Below are positions 25,622 through 34,600 of a stretch of 64,000 nucleotides of DNA, in pieces. A program made the translations under genes and the position numbers. Position 1 is the first letter of the stretch; every line of letters starts with the position of its first letter. The notes under the pieces were generated by a model, which worked only from the letters and a program-made list of their open reading frames with translations, did not search any database and was not told where the DNA came from. Source of the DNA: CAYPNF01 sp964411985 (lineage in GTDB: Bacteria > Verrucomicrobiota > Verrucomicrobiia > Limisphaerales > J093); NCBI GenBank assembly GCA_964411985.1, contig CAYPNF010000046.1:1-64000 (forward strand), written 5' to 3'.

Positions 25622-27304
25622 ATGAAATCCAATCTTGCTGTAAACCGAAAGTTGACGATTGCCCTCTCCGTGGCGGGGGTCCTTGTTTGTGCTTGTTTCG
25701 CCGTATTCCTGAATTACTCCGGCCGCCAAACGGCGCTTGCCGACGCAAAGAAGCAGGGTACCGAGATGATTGAACGTTCCGCCCAAATGTTCATGGTTTC
25801 CACGATGAAATTTCATGATGCCTATACCAACGCCCCCAATGAATCTGCGCGGGACGAGGTGGTATTGGACTGGAACCGTACCATTTTCGCGGTCGATGAG
25901 GCGGTGATTCACGATTTTGGGGCGGACAAGGCCCGCGTGCGGCTGATCGGTGACTACAACATTACCGGCTTGGCTCCCTTGGCTAAAGCGGGAGCGACGA
26001 AGATCCAAATCCCTTTTGAAGAACAGGCCCTCCGCAGTTTCATGGAAGGGAAGGAATCCCAGGCGCAGCTGGACGGCGACTATTACCGGATCGCGGTTCC
26101 CCTCACCAGCGACATCCACCCGGGGTGTGCGGAGTGCCATGGGCAATCTCCAACCAAGCGCGTTGTGCTGGGTTCGGTTAACGCCTATGTGCCCCTCCAG
26201 GGCTATTTTGCCGCTGCACGGAGTGAAGCCTTGCGAACCGCTCTCTCTATCGGCGTCATGCTCGCGGTCCTGATCGCCTTCATTGGTGTCTTCGTCTCCC
26301 GCTCCATGATTCGACCCATCCGGGAGATCATCGAAAAACTCTCTACTTCCTCGCAACAGTTGACCGCCTCCGCTAGCCATGTATCGAGCGCCAGCCAGTC
26401 TCTTGCGGAGGGCGCCAGCCAGCAGGCTGCGGCACTCGAGGAGACCGGCGCGTCCCTTGAGGAAATGAGCGCCACCACCAAGCAGAACGCGGAAAGTGCA
26501 GCCTCCGGCAAGGCCCTCGCCGGAAGCGCCCGGAGATCTGCCGACGGATCCATGTCCGAAATGGAGGAGATGACCAAGGCCATGAATGAAATCAAGACCT
26601 CCAGCGACGACATCGCCAAGATCATCAAGACTATCGACGAGATAGCCTTCCAGACCAACATTCTGGCTCTGAATGCGGCCGTCGAAGCCGCCCGGGCAGG
26701 GGAGGCTGGGATGGGATTTGCTGTGGTGGCCGAAGAGGTCCGTAACCTCGCCCAGCGCAGCGCCCAGGCCGCCCGTGAAACTGCCGAAAAAATCGAAGAC
26801 TCTATTTCCCGTAGTGGGCGAGGTGTCCAGATTAGCGGCAGGGTTGCTGAAGGACTCACGCGGATTGTCGAGGAAGCTCGTCAGGTGGACACCATCGTTG
26901 CCCAGATTGCCAACGCCTCCAACGAGCAGAGTGCGGGGATCGATCAAGTGAACCAGGCCGTCGCCAACGTCGACAAAGTGACACAGGCTAACGCTGCTAC
27001 CGCCGAAGAGACCGCCAGCGCCAGCGAGGAATTGAACGCGCAGGCCACAACCCTTCGCGAGGCCGTCGCCGATCTTGTCCGTCTCATTGGTGGGACTGGA
27101 GTTCCCCCGAAAGAGGCTTTCACTGTCCGGAAGGCCCCGGTCTTGCCTCAAACGCGACGTTTTTCGAGCGAACATTCAGATAAGACCTCGGCCGGACACA
27201 CGCATGGTACAAATGGAAAGGGGAACGGCCGCACGCACGCCCCTCTGATTTCCAAGAACGCTTCTTCGCGGGGTGCGGATAATTCAACCTTCATGGATAT
27301 GTAA
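25622..27304 (+). CDS. Methyl-accepting chemotaxis protein with CxxCH sensor (DUF3365-like)
   Basis: A 560-residue receptor. TM1 spans about 11-31 and TM2 about 205-225; between them is a Tll0287/DUF3365-like domain with CAECH at 169-173, a c-type heme attachment motif, so it may sense redox state or gases such as O2 or NO. Only a short HAMP-like stretch (RSMIRPIREIIEKL) follows. The signalling tip is canonical: DEIAFQTNILALNAAVEAAR then GFAVVAEEVRNLAQRSAQAA. The C-terminus has no CheR-tether pentapeptide. A clear intrinsic terminator follows at 27354. It may feed the histidine kinase and receiver genes downstream or a Che system elsewhere. Confidence 0.92.
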   Translation: MKSNLAVNRKLTIALSVAGVLVCACFAVFLNYSGRQTALADAKKQGTEMIERSAQMFMVSTMKFHDAYTNAPNESARDEVVLDWNRTIFAVDEAVIHDFGADKARVRLIGDYNITGLAPLAKAGATKIQIPFEEQALRSFMEGKESQAQLDGDYYRIAVPLTSDIHPGCAECHGQSPTKRVVLGSVNAYVPLQGYFAAARSEALRTALSIGVMLAVLIAFIGVFVSRSMIRPIREIIEKLSTSSQQLTASASHVSSASQSLAEGASQQAAALEETGASLEEMSATTKQNAESAASGKALAGSARRSADGSMSEMEEMTKAMNEIKTSSDDIAKIIKTIDEIAFQTNILALNAAVEAARAGEAGMGFAVVAEEVRNLAQRSAQAARETAEKIEDSISRSGRGVQISGRVAEGLTRIVEEARQVDTIVAQIANASNEQSAGIDQVNQAVANVDKVTQANAATAEETASASEELNAQATTLREAVADLVRLIGGTGVPPKEAFTVRKAPVLPQTRRFSSEHSDKTSAGHTHGTNGKGNGRTHAPLISKNASSRGADNSTFMDM

Positions 27305-27705
27305 TCGGGCCTGATCTCTAACGGCAGTTTTGGCTAGGTCGAAACGCGGGGTAGGGAGCTTGCTTGGGCAAGCTCCCTTTTTGTTTGGTGGTGGCATGCG
27401 CTGTGCTGATACTGAGACAGTTTCAGGCGGCACGATGGTGTAGTGGGAAACGGTGGGTGAGCCACGGCACCTCCTGGTGTTGGGGTAGTCGTTGCCTGGG
27501 AAGGATTTGTCAGCGGATCAGCCGCTTCCTTTCTTTCATGTCGTGCGTCCCTTGGCGGGGTGTTCGCCTGCTCTACCGTGTCACCGATTGGGTCTCGGCT
27601 GTCCTAAAACCAAACGGAGGGCCGCCTGAGAGAGGCCTTTGCTTTGGGTTTGGCGGGTGTCGTTTGCGGAAGAGGGAACCGAAGGAAGCGGGAAGGTTGG
27701 ATTCG
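27305..27705. other. Intergenic stretch before the HisKA_2 kinase
   Basis: Apart from the terminator at 27354-27382, I see no gene here. The kinase frame is open upstream to 27364, but that extension is Cys/Trp/Arg-rich, has no domain and overlaps the terminator loop, so it is treated as non-coding. Confidence 0.5.
27354..27382 (+). terminator. Intrinsic terminator after the chemoreceptor gene
   Basis: GGGAGCTTGC (27354-27363) pairs perfectly with GCAAGCTCCC (27368-27377) over a TTGG loop, followed directly by TTTTT. It lies 49 bp past the chemoreceptor stop. Confidence 0.88.
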
Positions 27706-28779
27706 ATGAAAGATGGAGCAGAGAGACTAAGGGAAGATCCGGTCGAGCAGGATCCAGAGGAGGTCCATGATTGGCAGGCTACGTTTGATGCGGTGGGGGC
27801 GGTGATCTGGGTGCTGGACCCGGATCAGCGGATTGTGCGATGCAACCGAGCCACCCGCACGCTCTTGGGGAGGCGGCCGAGCGAAGTGCTGGGACAGCAC
27901 TGCTGGTCTGTGGTACACGGTACTTCGTGCCCCATACCGGAATGTCCGATCCTGCGGATGCGCCAGACACTGCGTCGGGAGTCTATGGAACTTCAGGTGG
28001 GCGACCGATGGTTCGAGGTGGTTGTGGATCCGATTCTGGGTGGGGACGGCGAGTACAAAGGAGCGGTGCATATCCTCTCCGACATGACTGCGCGCAAGCG
28101 AGCGGAGGCGGAGCTACGGCGCCTGTGCGAACAAACGCAGCAGGATGCGTCGACGAAGACGGAGCTTCTGCAGGAGGTCAATCATCGGGTCAAAAACAAC
28201 CTCATCAGCATTCTCGGATTGATCCGCACGGAGCAGCTGCATGCCGCCAAGAGCAGGGCAGACGTATCGGAGGGATCTTCTCTGGAGAACCTTCGGCTGC
28301 GAATACAGGGCCTCATCGAGGTTCACCATATGCTCTCAGAAACTCACTGGCAACCGATGCGCCTGAGTGAGTTGGCGCGGCGGATTCTGACCGCAGTGGC
28401 GAGCACGGCGGAGCCGAGCAAACAAGTGGTGTTGGACATTGCGGAGTCACCCATTCTGGTTTCGCCGCGTCAGGCCAACAGTCTAGCCCTGTCTTTGAAT
28501 GAGCTTGCCACCAATACGCTCAAGTATGCTGCCGTCAGGCGGATGATGACCTGCATCACGGTTCGCGTGCAGACCCAGGGCGATTTCATCGCCCTGGAAT
28601 ACCGGGATGATGGTCCAGGGTATCCCGCCGAAATCCTGAATGGGCAGCGCGAGGGGGTGGGCTTGGTCCTCTTGAAGCAGTTGGCGTCAGGGGCCTTTCG
28701 GGGTTCCGTCACCTTGACCAATGATCCCGGTGCGGTGGCTCACCTGATCATTCGCGCTGAAGACGTCCAACGGACTTGA
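27706..28779 (+). CDS. PAS-sensor histidine kinase, HisKA_2 type
   Basis: A 357-residue soluble kinase. An N-terminal PAS domain (about 20-130) has a Cys-rich loop, GTSCPIPECPIL. A short coiled coil leads to the HisKA_2 H-box LLQEVNHRVKNNLISILGLI with the phospho-acceptor His, then a HATPase (SLNELATNTLKYA as the N-box, YRDDGPGYP as the G1 box). HisKA_2 kinases often sense light, redox or general stress and pair with CheY-like partners. The start ATG 27706 is preceded by GGAAGG. The stop lies 8 bp before the ATG of the receiver gene, so the two are a likely pair. The Cys-rich PAS loop may bind a metal or cofactor (inference). Confidence 0.9.
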   Translation: MKDGAERLREDPVEQDPEEVHDWQATFDAVGAVIWVLDPDQRIVRCNRATRTLLGRRPSEVLGQHCWSVVHGTSCPIPECPILRMRQTLRRESMELQVGDRWFEVVVDPILGGDGEYKGAVHILSDMTARKRAEAELRRLCEQTQQDASTKTELLQEVNHRVKNNLISILGLIRTEQLHAAKSRADVSEGSSLENLRLRIQGLIEVHHMLSETHWQPMRLSELARRILTAVASTAEPSKQVVLDIAESPILVSPRQANSLALSLNELATNTLKYAAVRRMMTCITVRVQTQGDFIALEYRDDGPGYPAEILNGQREGVGLVLLKQLASGAFRGSVTLTNDPGAVAHLIIRAEDVQRT

Positions 28780-28787
28780 TTGCTGTT

Positions 28788-29393
28788 ATGCATTTGCTCG
28801 AACAGGAAGGGTTGAAAGTGCTGATTGCCGAGGACGAGCCCCTGGTGGCGACGGTGATCGAAGGAGAATTGGAGGCCATCGGTGTGGGCGTCATCGGAAA
28901 GGCGGCGGACGGCATGCAGGCGGTTGCCTTGACGAAGCAACTCAAGCCGGATGTGGTCCTCATGGATATCGAAATGCCGGAGATGAACGGACTGGCGGCG
29001 GCCCGGCATATTCAGGCGGAGTGTCCCACACCGGTGGTGATGCTCACGGTCTACGCAGAGCAGCCGACTGTTCGCGCGGCGGCCCTGGCAGGGGTGGGAG
29101 CCTATCTGGTCAAGCCGCCCCGGAGCCGCGAACTGGAGCGGTCCATCCTGGTGGCTCGGGCACGCTTTGAGGACCTGCGGGAACTGCAGCGGATGAACTT
29201 GAATCTGCAGGACACACTCGCCCACGTGAAACGGCTGCAGGGGATTCTACCCATCTGCATGTATTGCCACAAAATCCGCACCGACAAGGCGTCCTGGAAA
29301 CAGATGGAAGCCTACATTACCCAGCATTCGGAGGCCACTTTTTCGCATGGGATCTGTCCGGAATGCATGAAGCGGCGGTTTCCTGAGGCCTGA
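28788..29393 (+). CDS. Response regulator with C-terminal Cys4 module
   Basis: A 201-residue protein. The receiver domain shows IAEDEP, phospho-Asp in VVLMDIEMPEMNG, Thr in MLTVYAE and Lys in YLVKPP. A coiled-coil linker follows, then a C-terminal module ICMYCHKIRTDKASWKQMEA ending in GICPECM. Its two CxxC pairs suggest a zinc knuckle. The module recurs after PAS or receiver domains in many bacteria without a settled role. ATG 28788 is used; a TTG at 28776 would overlap the kinase stop. Partner of the kinase directly upstream. Confidence 0.88.
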   Translation: MHLLEQEGLKVLIAEDEPLVATVIEGELEAIGVGVIGKAADGMQAVALTKQLKPDVVLMDIEMPEMNGLAAARHIQAECPTPVVMLTVYAEQPTVRAAALAGVGAYLVKPPRSRELERSILVARARFEDLRELQRMNLNLQDTLAHVKRLQGILPICMYCHKIRTDKASWKQMEAYITQHSEATFSHGICPECMKRRFPEA

Positions 29394-29415
29394 GCGGCCT
29401 CTCCCGGTTTGCGGC

Positions 29416-31299
29416 CTAGTTTCGGGTGGGCACCTGCGTGGACATCGAGCGGCCGGCTTGGAGATTGTCTTCGGCGGGGCGGAATCCAGGTTTGGGTTGG
29501 ACAGGAGCGTAACGCTTACCCTGCTTACGCGCGTGTCCGCTTGGAACCGACTCGGTATTGTTTTCGAGATTGACGGTAGCAGCCTTTGTTGGCTCGTGTC
29601 CCGAGACCATCGCTTCCAAGCTTTCAACGAGGTGTTTCAGCTCGATGGCTTCTCCTTGGAGCATTTCGGCGGCACTGGCGCTCTCCTCTGCGCTGGCGGC
29701 GTTCGCCTGTGTGACTTGGTCCATCTGGCTTACGGCGTCGTTCACTTGGCGGATGCCCTGGCTCTGCTCTCCGGTGGAGGTAGCGATCTCAGCGATGACC
29801 TCCGCGACTTGGCGGGTCTTGTCCACAATTTGCGTCAGGGTTCCTCCTACCTTGAGGCTGATCTCGGCTCCATGCTGGCCTTTCTGAATGGCGTTCTCGA
29901 TGCTCGCGGCGGTTTCCCGGGCTGACTCTGTGCATCGCTGCGCCAAGTTTCGAACCTCGTCGGCGACAACCGCAAAGCCAAGGCCTGCCTCACCAGCCCG
30001 GGCGGCTTCGACTGCCGCATTGAGGGCCAGGATGTTGGTCTGGAAAGCAATCTCGTCGATGGTCTTGATAATCCGCGCGATGTTTCCGCTGGCGGCTTTG
30101 ATTTCCTCCATCGCTTTCGTCATCTGCTGCATCTCTTCCGCTCCCGTCTCTGCCGCGGACCGTGCCTGGAGTGCCAGGTCTTTCGCTGCCTGGGAATTCT
30201 CGGCATTGCGTTGGGTGGTGGCTGACATTTCCTCCAGCGAAGCGCCTGTTTCCTCGAGCGAGGCTGCCTGCTCACTCGCACCCTCTGCCACCGCACCGCT
30301 CGACGTCGCTACCTGCCGGGAAGCCTCGCTGACGGAATCTGAGTGACTGAAGAGCCGGGTGGCGGTGTGGTGAAGTTGAGTGCCCAGCTTTCGTGCCATG
30401 TAGAACGTGACCCCCATGAGGGCTACACCGGTGGCGACCACCGCCAGGAGCACGGTCTTCATGAGACCCAGGTAAGCCTGGCGAATGTGCGCCCGGCTCT
30501 GGCCGAGGAAGAGCATGCCCGCCGGCTTGCCGTCCACGCCCTGCAACGGCCAGTAGATGGTCTGGTAATCGGCACCCAGAATCTTGTTGATCTTCTCGAA
30601 GTATTGACCCTTCTCGAGTACGGTGGCCAGCACCTCCTGGTTGTCCATCTTGGTCCCCACCGCCCGCTGTCCTTCCTTCAAAATGGTGGTCGTGACGCGG
30701 GTGTCTCCGCGAAAGACGGTGCACTCCGTTTCAAACTCAGCCTTGATCCCATCCGCGAACCGATGTCCTGCAGCCAGGTCGAGTCCGGTTACCGCCGCCC
30801 CCAGAACCGTTGTCCCACGGGTCACCGGCGCGGCCGACACCCAATGGAACCCTGTTGAACCTGCCGAGACGGCTCCTTGAGTGGCCTTCCCCTGCAAAAC
30901 ACTGGTAAGCAAAGCCTTTAACTGGGCGTCGTCGATCCCGGCACCCTCCACCTCGCGGACGAGGATGGTGCCTTTTGCATCACAGACGAGAACCCCCTGC
31001 AGCTCCGCGTCTTTCTGCACTTGCTTCGCGATCTCTCTTAACCTCGGAACTTCACCTTTTACCAAGGCTTCCGCGAAATCGCTACGAGCCACCAGGCTCG
31101 CTGAGGAGACCTTCGTCCGGGCGCTGATCGATGCCAGCTGCGCATCCACTCCTTTGGAGCGACTCCTCAGATCGGTTCGCGCCTGCTGGTCAAAATGGGC
31201 GCTTACCACGAACAAGACAGAGACGCAGATCGCCGACGCTAGCGCGGAGGCGAGCACCACGTTCATTCCAATCAGTTTTCCGGTCAAAGACAGTCGCAT
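29416..31299 (-). CDS. Methyl-accepting chemotaxis protein (Cache sensor)
   Basis: A 627-residue receptor. TM1 is at about 9-33, a large single or double Cache-like periplasmic domain runs to about 285 (GVLVCDAKGTILVREVEG; YQTIYWPLQGVDGKPAGMLF), and TM2 is at about 287-310. The cytoplasmic tip reads DEIAFQTNILALNAAVEAAR with GFAVVADEVRNLAQRCTESA. The signalling domain is nearly the same as in the receptor at 25622, so they are paralogues with different sensors. The tail (about 560-627) is disordered and lacks a CheR pentapeptide. It converges with the receiver gene, 22 bp between stops. Confidence 0.94.
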   Translation of the reverse strand: MRLSLTGKLIGMNVVLASALASAICVSVLFVVSAHFDQQARTDLRSRSKGVDAQLASISARTKVSSASLVARSDFAEALVKGEVPRLREIAKQVQKDAELQGVLVCDAKGTILVREVEGAGIDDAQLKALLTSVLQGKATQGAVSAGSTGFHWVSAAPVTRGTTVLGAAVTGLDLAAGHRFADGIKAEFETECTVFRGDTRVTTTILKEGQRAVGTKMDNQEVLATVLEKGQYFEKINKILGADYQTIYWPLQGVDGKPAGMLFLGQSRAHIRQAYLGLMKTVLLAVVATGVALMGVTFYMARKLGTQLHHTATRLFSHSDSVSEASRQVATSSGAVAEGASEQAASLEETGASLEEMSATTQRNAENSQAAKDLALQARSAAETGAEEMQQMTKAMEEIKAASGNIARIIKTIDEIAFQTNILALNAAVEAARAGEAGLGFAVVADEVRNLAQRCTESARETAASIENAIQKGQHGAEISLKVGGTLTQIVDKTRQVAEVIAEIATSTGEQSQGIRQVNDAVSQMDQVTQANAASAEESASAAEMLQGEAIELKHLVESLEAMVSGHEPTKAATVNLENNTESVPSGHARKQGKRYAPVQPKPGFRPAEDNLQAGRSMSTQVPTRN

Positions 31300-31393
31300 A
31301 GGTCACATTGGCTTTCGGTTCAGTCGTTACTCGTTTACGGGGACTTGCCCAAGTCTGAGAAAGTCTCGTGCGCCACACGGGTTATCGGCTTTG

Positions 31394-31530
31394 TCGTAAA
31401 AAACCTTAATGGATAACACTTCCTGTTATAAGGAAAAGTAGGAACCTTGTGTATTTCGGTGTCAGGGTTTTTCCGGAAGTGATTTCCGTAGTGCGGTTTC
31501 GAATCAACTTCCAGTGAGGACGGAGGGTGC
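31394..31530 (+). repeat. 137-bp direct repeat, copy 1
   Basis: About 90% identical, by eye about 13 mismatches and one indel, to 40569-40706 in the same orientation; homology stops sharply at both ends. Two stems are conserved: ATAACA/TGTTAT inside CCTT/AAGG (near 31402-31433), and GGAAGTGATT/AATCAACTTCC with one bulged A (31475-31484 and 31502-31512). Confidence 0.85.
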
Positions 31531-31557
31531 AGACTCATGGAGAACAGCTGATTATGA

Positions 31558-31586
31558 TTGACGGTGTGGCGATGCTTGAATAAGAA
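31558..31586 (+). promoter_or_regulatory. Candidate promoter of the giant secreted-protein gene
   Basis: TTGACG (31558-31563), 17-bp spacer, TAAGAA (31581-31586). The -35 is good and the -10 weak. It lies about 90 bp before the ATG and just downstream of repeat copy 1. Confidence 0.3.
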
Positions 31587-31674
31587 CTGGTTTGGTTGGT
31601 ACAGCCATAAATCAAACTGAGAGGACGGTTTTGTTCCTCAAACGCGGGTTAGTGCGGGAACCGAGGATGATGCC

Positions 31675-34600
31675 ATGAAGCGTGGACTTGTTGCAGGGTT
31701 GGTGGCGGTGGGCCTGACGGGCACCGTCTGGACGGAAGAGGTCAACATTGTCGAGGCGGGGCCGAATCATCGGGTGATGCAGGTGGTCCGGGAGGAAAGC
31801 GATCCATGGGGAAAAACCAAGCTGGTGCCACACCAGTGGCAGGAACTGGCCACGGGCCTGAACCGGTGGGACGAAGATGCCAAGGCGTTTGTGCCTGCGG
31901 AGGTCCAGTTCGAACCGCTCAACACTGGGCACGTCATCGCCCGCAAGACCGCTCACCAGCTGATTCTGTCTCCGGAGTTGAGTGCCGAGGGAGCGGTGGA
32001 GCTTTGGGGGCCGGAGAACCTCCACCTACGCTCGACGGTCCTAGGCATTGGTGTCGTGGACTCGGTCACGGGGACCAACTACCTCCTGGCGACGGCCAAA
32101 GAGAAGGCGGAGCTGGAGGTGGTGTCGGATTCGGAAGTGCTGATCCGGGACGCCTTCGATAGCCTTTCGGCAGATATCAGGTACACCATCGGCTTGAATT
32201 GCTTCGAGCAGGATCTCATTTTGAGAGAACAGCTTACACCGGAATTGCTTGCAGATCTCGGCGTCAATCCGAAGAACGCCCGGCTGTTCCTCATGACCGA
32301 GTTCTTCCGGCCGCCCCAGCCCCGCACCAAGCCATCCAAGGTTGCCACGACCTCAGGAAAGGTCTTGGCCGACACTACCTTGGAATTTGGGTCCATGACG
32401 ATTGGCGCAGGTCGCGCGTTTTCCGAAGAAGAGGGGCAGACGAAGTCGGCCGCCGGAAATGCGGTTCAATGTTCCATCGGCGTTGGCAAGGAATGGAAGG
32501 TGTTGGATGGACGCCAGTTTCTGATTGAGAGCGTCCAATACGAGGACTTGGCTCCGATTTTGGAGAAGCTGCCGGTCTTGGATCAGGCCAGGGCTGATAC
32601 AGTCAAGAGCAAGGGCACCCAGATGGCCTCGTTGACCAAGGCCAAGACCACTCGCCAAGCCAAAGCTCCGCGATTCGAGCACGGCAAACTCCTGTTGGGT
32701 GAAACGAAAGTGGTGAGTATTCCCCGCAGCTCCAAGGGTTTGGCCATGGGGCGGACCTCCGGCGCCACGATCGACTATGAAACCGTCTTCAGCCAGTCTG
32801 GCCTCACACTTAAGAGCGACACTACCTACTATGTAACTGGCTCTGTGACGCTTAGCGGTACGACTACCATCGAAGGAGGAACTGTGGTCAAGTACGCCGC
32901 GAACGCTTCGTCAAAGATCACTCTCGATGGGATACATTGCCGAACAGATCGCTATCGCCCGGCGATATTCACATCTGTACATGATGACACGGTTGGTCAA
33001 GTCATTGTCCCGGATTCCAATCACAACCCATGGACAAGCTACGCCGCTACCATCGCGCTCCAATTGCCCAACTCTACGGTGACCACTCTCGAGCACTTGC
33101 GCATTTCCCATGCTGCGAGAGCCATCTATGTACCAGGAACCTACTCGACGGGTATACCAACCAACACGACTCACAATTTCCGGCATCTGCAGATCGTACA
33201 CTGTGAACGGGGCTTCGATCTTAACGGCGTTAACTACAGCGGAATCTACTACTACCGAGCACTAAACGCCGGGAACATTCTACTTCAGAACGTCAACTGG
33301 CCGATCTGCGGGGCGTATGTGTTGGCCACGGCGGAACACTGGACCGTAGATGGCGCTGCCCAGTTGACCAATCTGGACGGCTCGGGCAACACAATGACGC
33401 TTCGCAATTCGGTTTTGGCGAATGTTACTTCGCTCGGAACCGTGTGCTATACGATCGCCGCCTCCTATAACGGCTTCTACAACACCAGCGTCAGCGGATC
33501 ACCTGCCTGGACCGTCTATCAGACTCCCTTCGAGAGCGTAGGTGCTGGCGCGCATTACTTGACCGCAGCTTCCGGTTTCCAAGACAAAGGCACCTCAAGC
33601 ATCGAGTCTGCCCTTTCCCTCGCGATCAAGAAGAAGACCACCTATGCGCCGATCGAATTGACCGCGATCATCACTAGCGACACTGTTTTGCGCCCACAAG
33701 CTCAGCGGGATACGAACACGTTGGACTTGGGATTCCACTACGATCCGTTGGACTACACGATGAGTGGGATCGCGGTGAACAATGCCACCTTGCTGCTGAC
33801 CAACGGGGTCGCTCTGGGTGTATATGGCAGCTGCGGGCTGGAACTGCAATCGGGAGCCAAGCTGCGCAGTGAGGGAGACCCGATCAACCTCAACCAACTC
33901 GTGCGCTATCAACTGGTGCAAGAGCAGACCGATGCCACCGGTTACGCTGGAACTACGCCCTCAGCCCTATTCAAGGAGGGCACCACTACAGCCGTAGCGC
34001 CCGATGCCCAATTCAGGTTCACCGCCATGGTGGCACCCAGCGCTGGTGGCGACCTCTTTAATGGTGGTGCCAAATTGACCGGCTTGGCGATGATGGACTG
34101 TCAACTGCTTGGGGGTCGGTTCTCCTTCAAGGGAGACTCTACCGCCCGGACGCTCGCGTTGACCAACAACCTGTTCGAGCGCGTGGCGTGCGAATTCGGG
34201 AACACCAGCGACAATCTCACAGCCTACGCTTACAACAACCTCTTCCGGTATTCATGCCTCAACTTGAAGCCACCCACGGGCAGCACGTGGACCTGGAAGG
34301 ACAACGTATTCGACAACACCCCCATCACCCAAGGTGCCAACGGCATCCCGAACAGCAACAACGCCTACCTGACAGGGGCCACCACGCTGACTCCCGTTGG
34401 TGGCGGCAATGTCGCACTTGCCTCCTTCGCCTACGTTACCAGCACCTTGGGCCGCTATTACCAGTCGGGGACTGCTCTCCAAAACGGCAGCCGCCTTGCC
34501 GCCCTGGCCGGGTTGTACCACTACACCGCGCAGACGGGTTCAACCAAGGAGGGCGACACGCAAGTGGACATCGGATTCCACTATGTCGTCCTGAGCGCGG

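Larger units (their letters stand above)
31300..31674. other. Intergenic stretch with direct-repeat copy 1
   Basis: A 375-bp gap between a divergent chemoreceptor and the giant secreted-protein gene. It contains the 137-bp repeat described separately and a candidate promoter (31558-31586). No gene is supported. Confidence 0.55.

Noticed and set aside
27364..27705. Hydrophobic N-terminal extension of the HisKA_2 kinase
   Set aside because: It begins inside the loop of a strong terminator and is Trp/Cys/Arg-rich without a domain.
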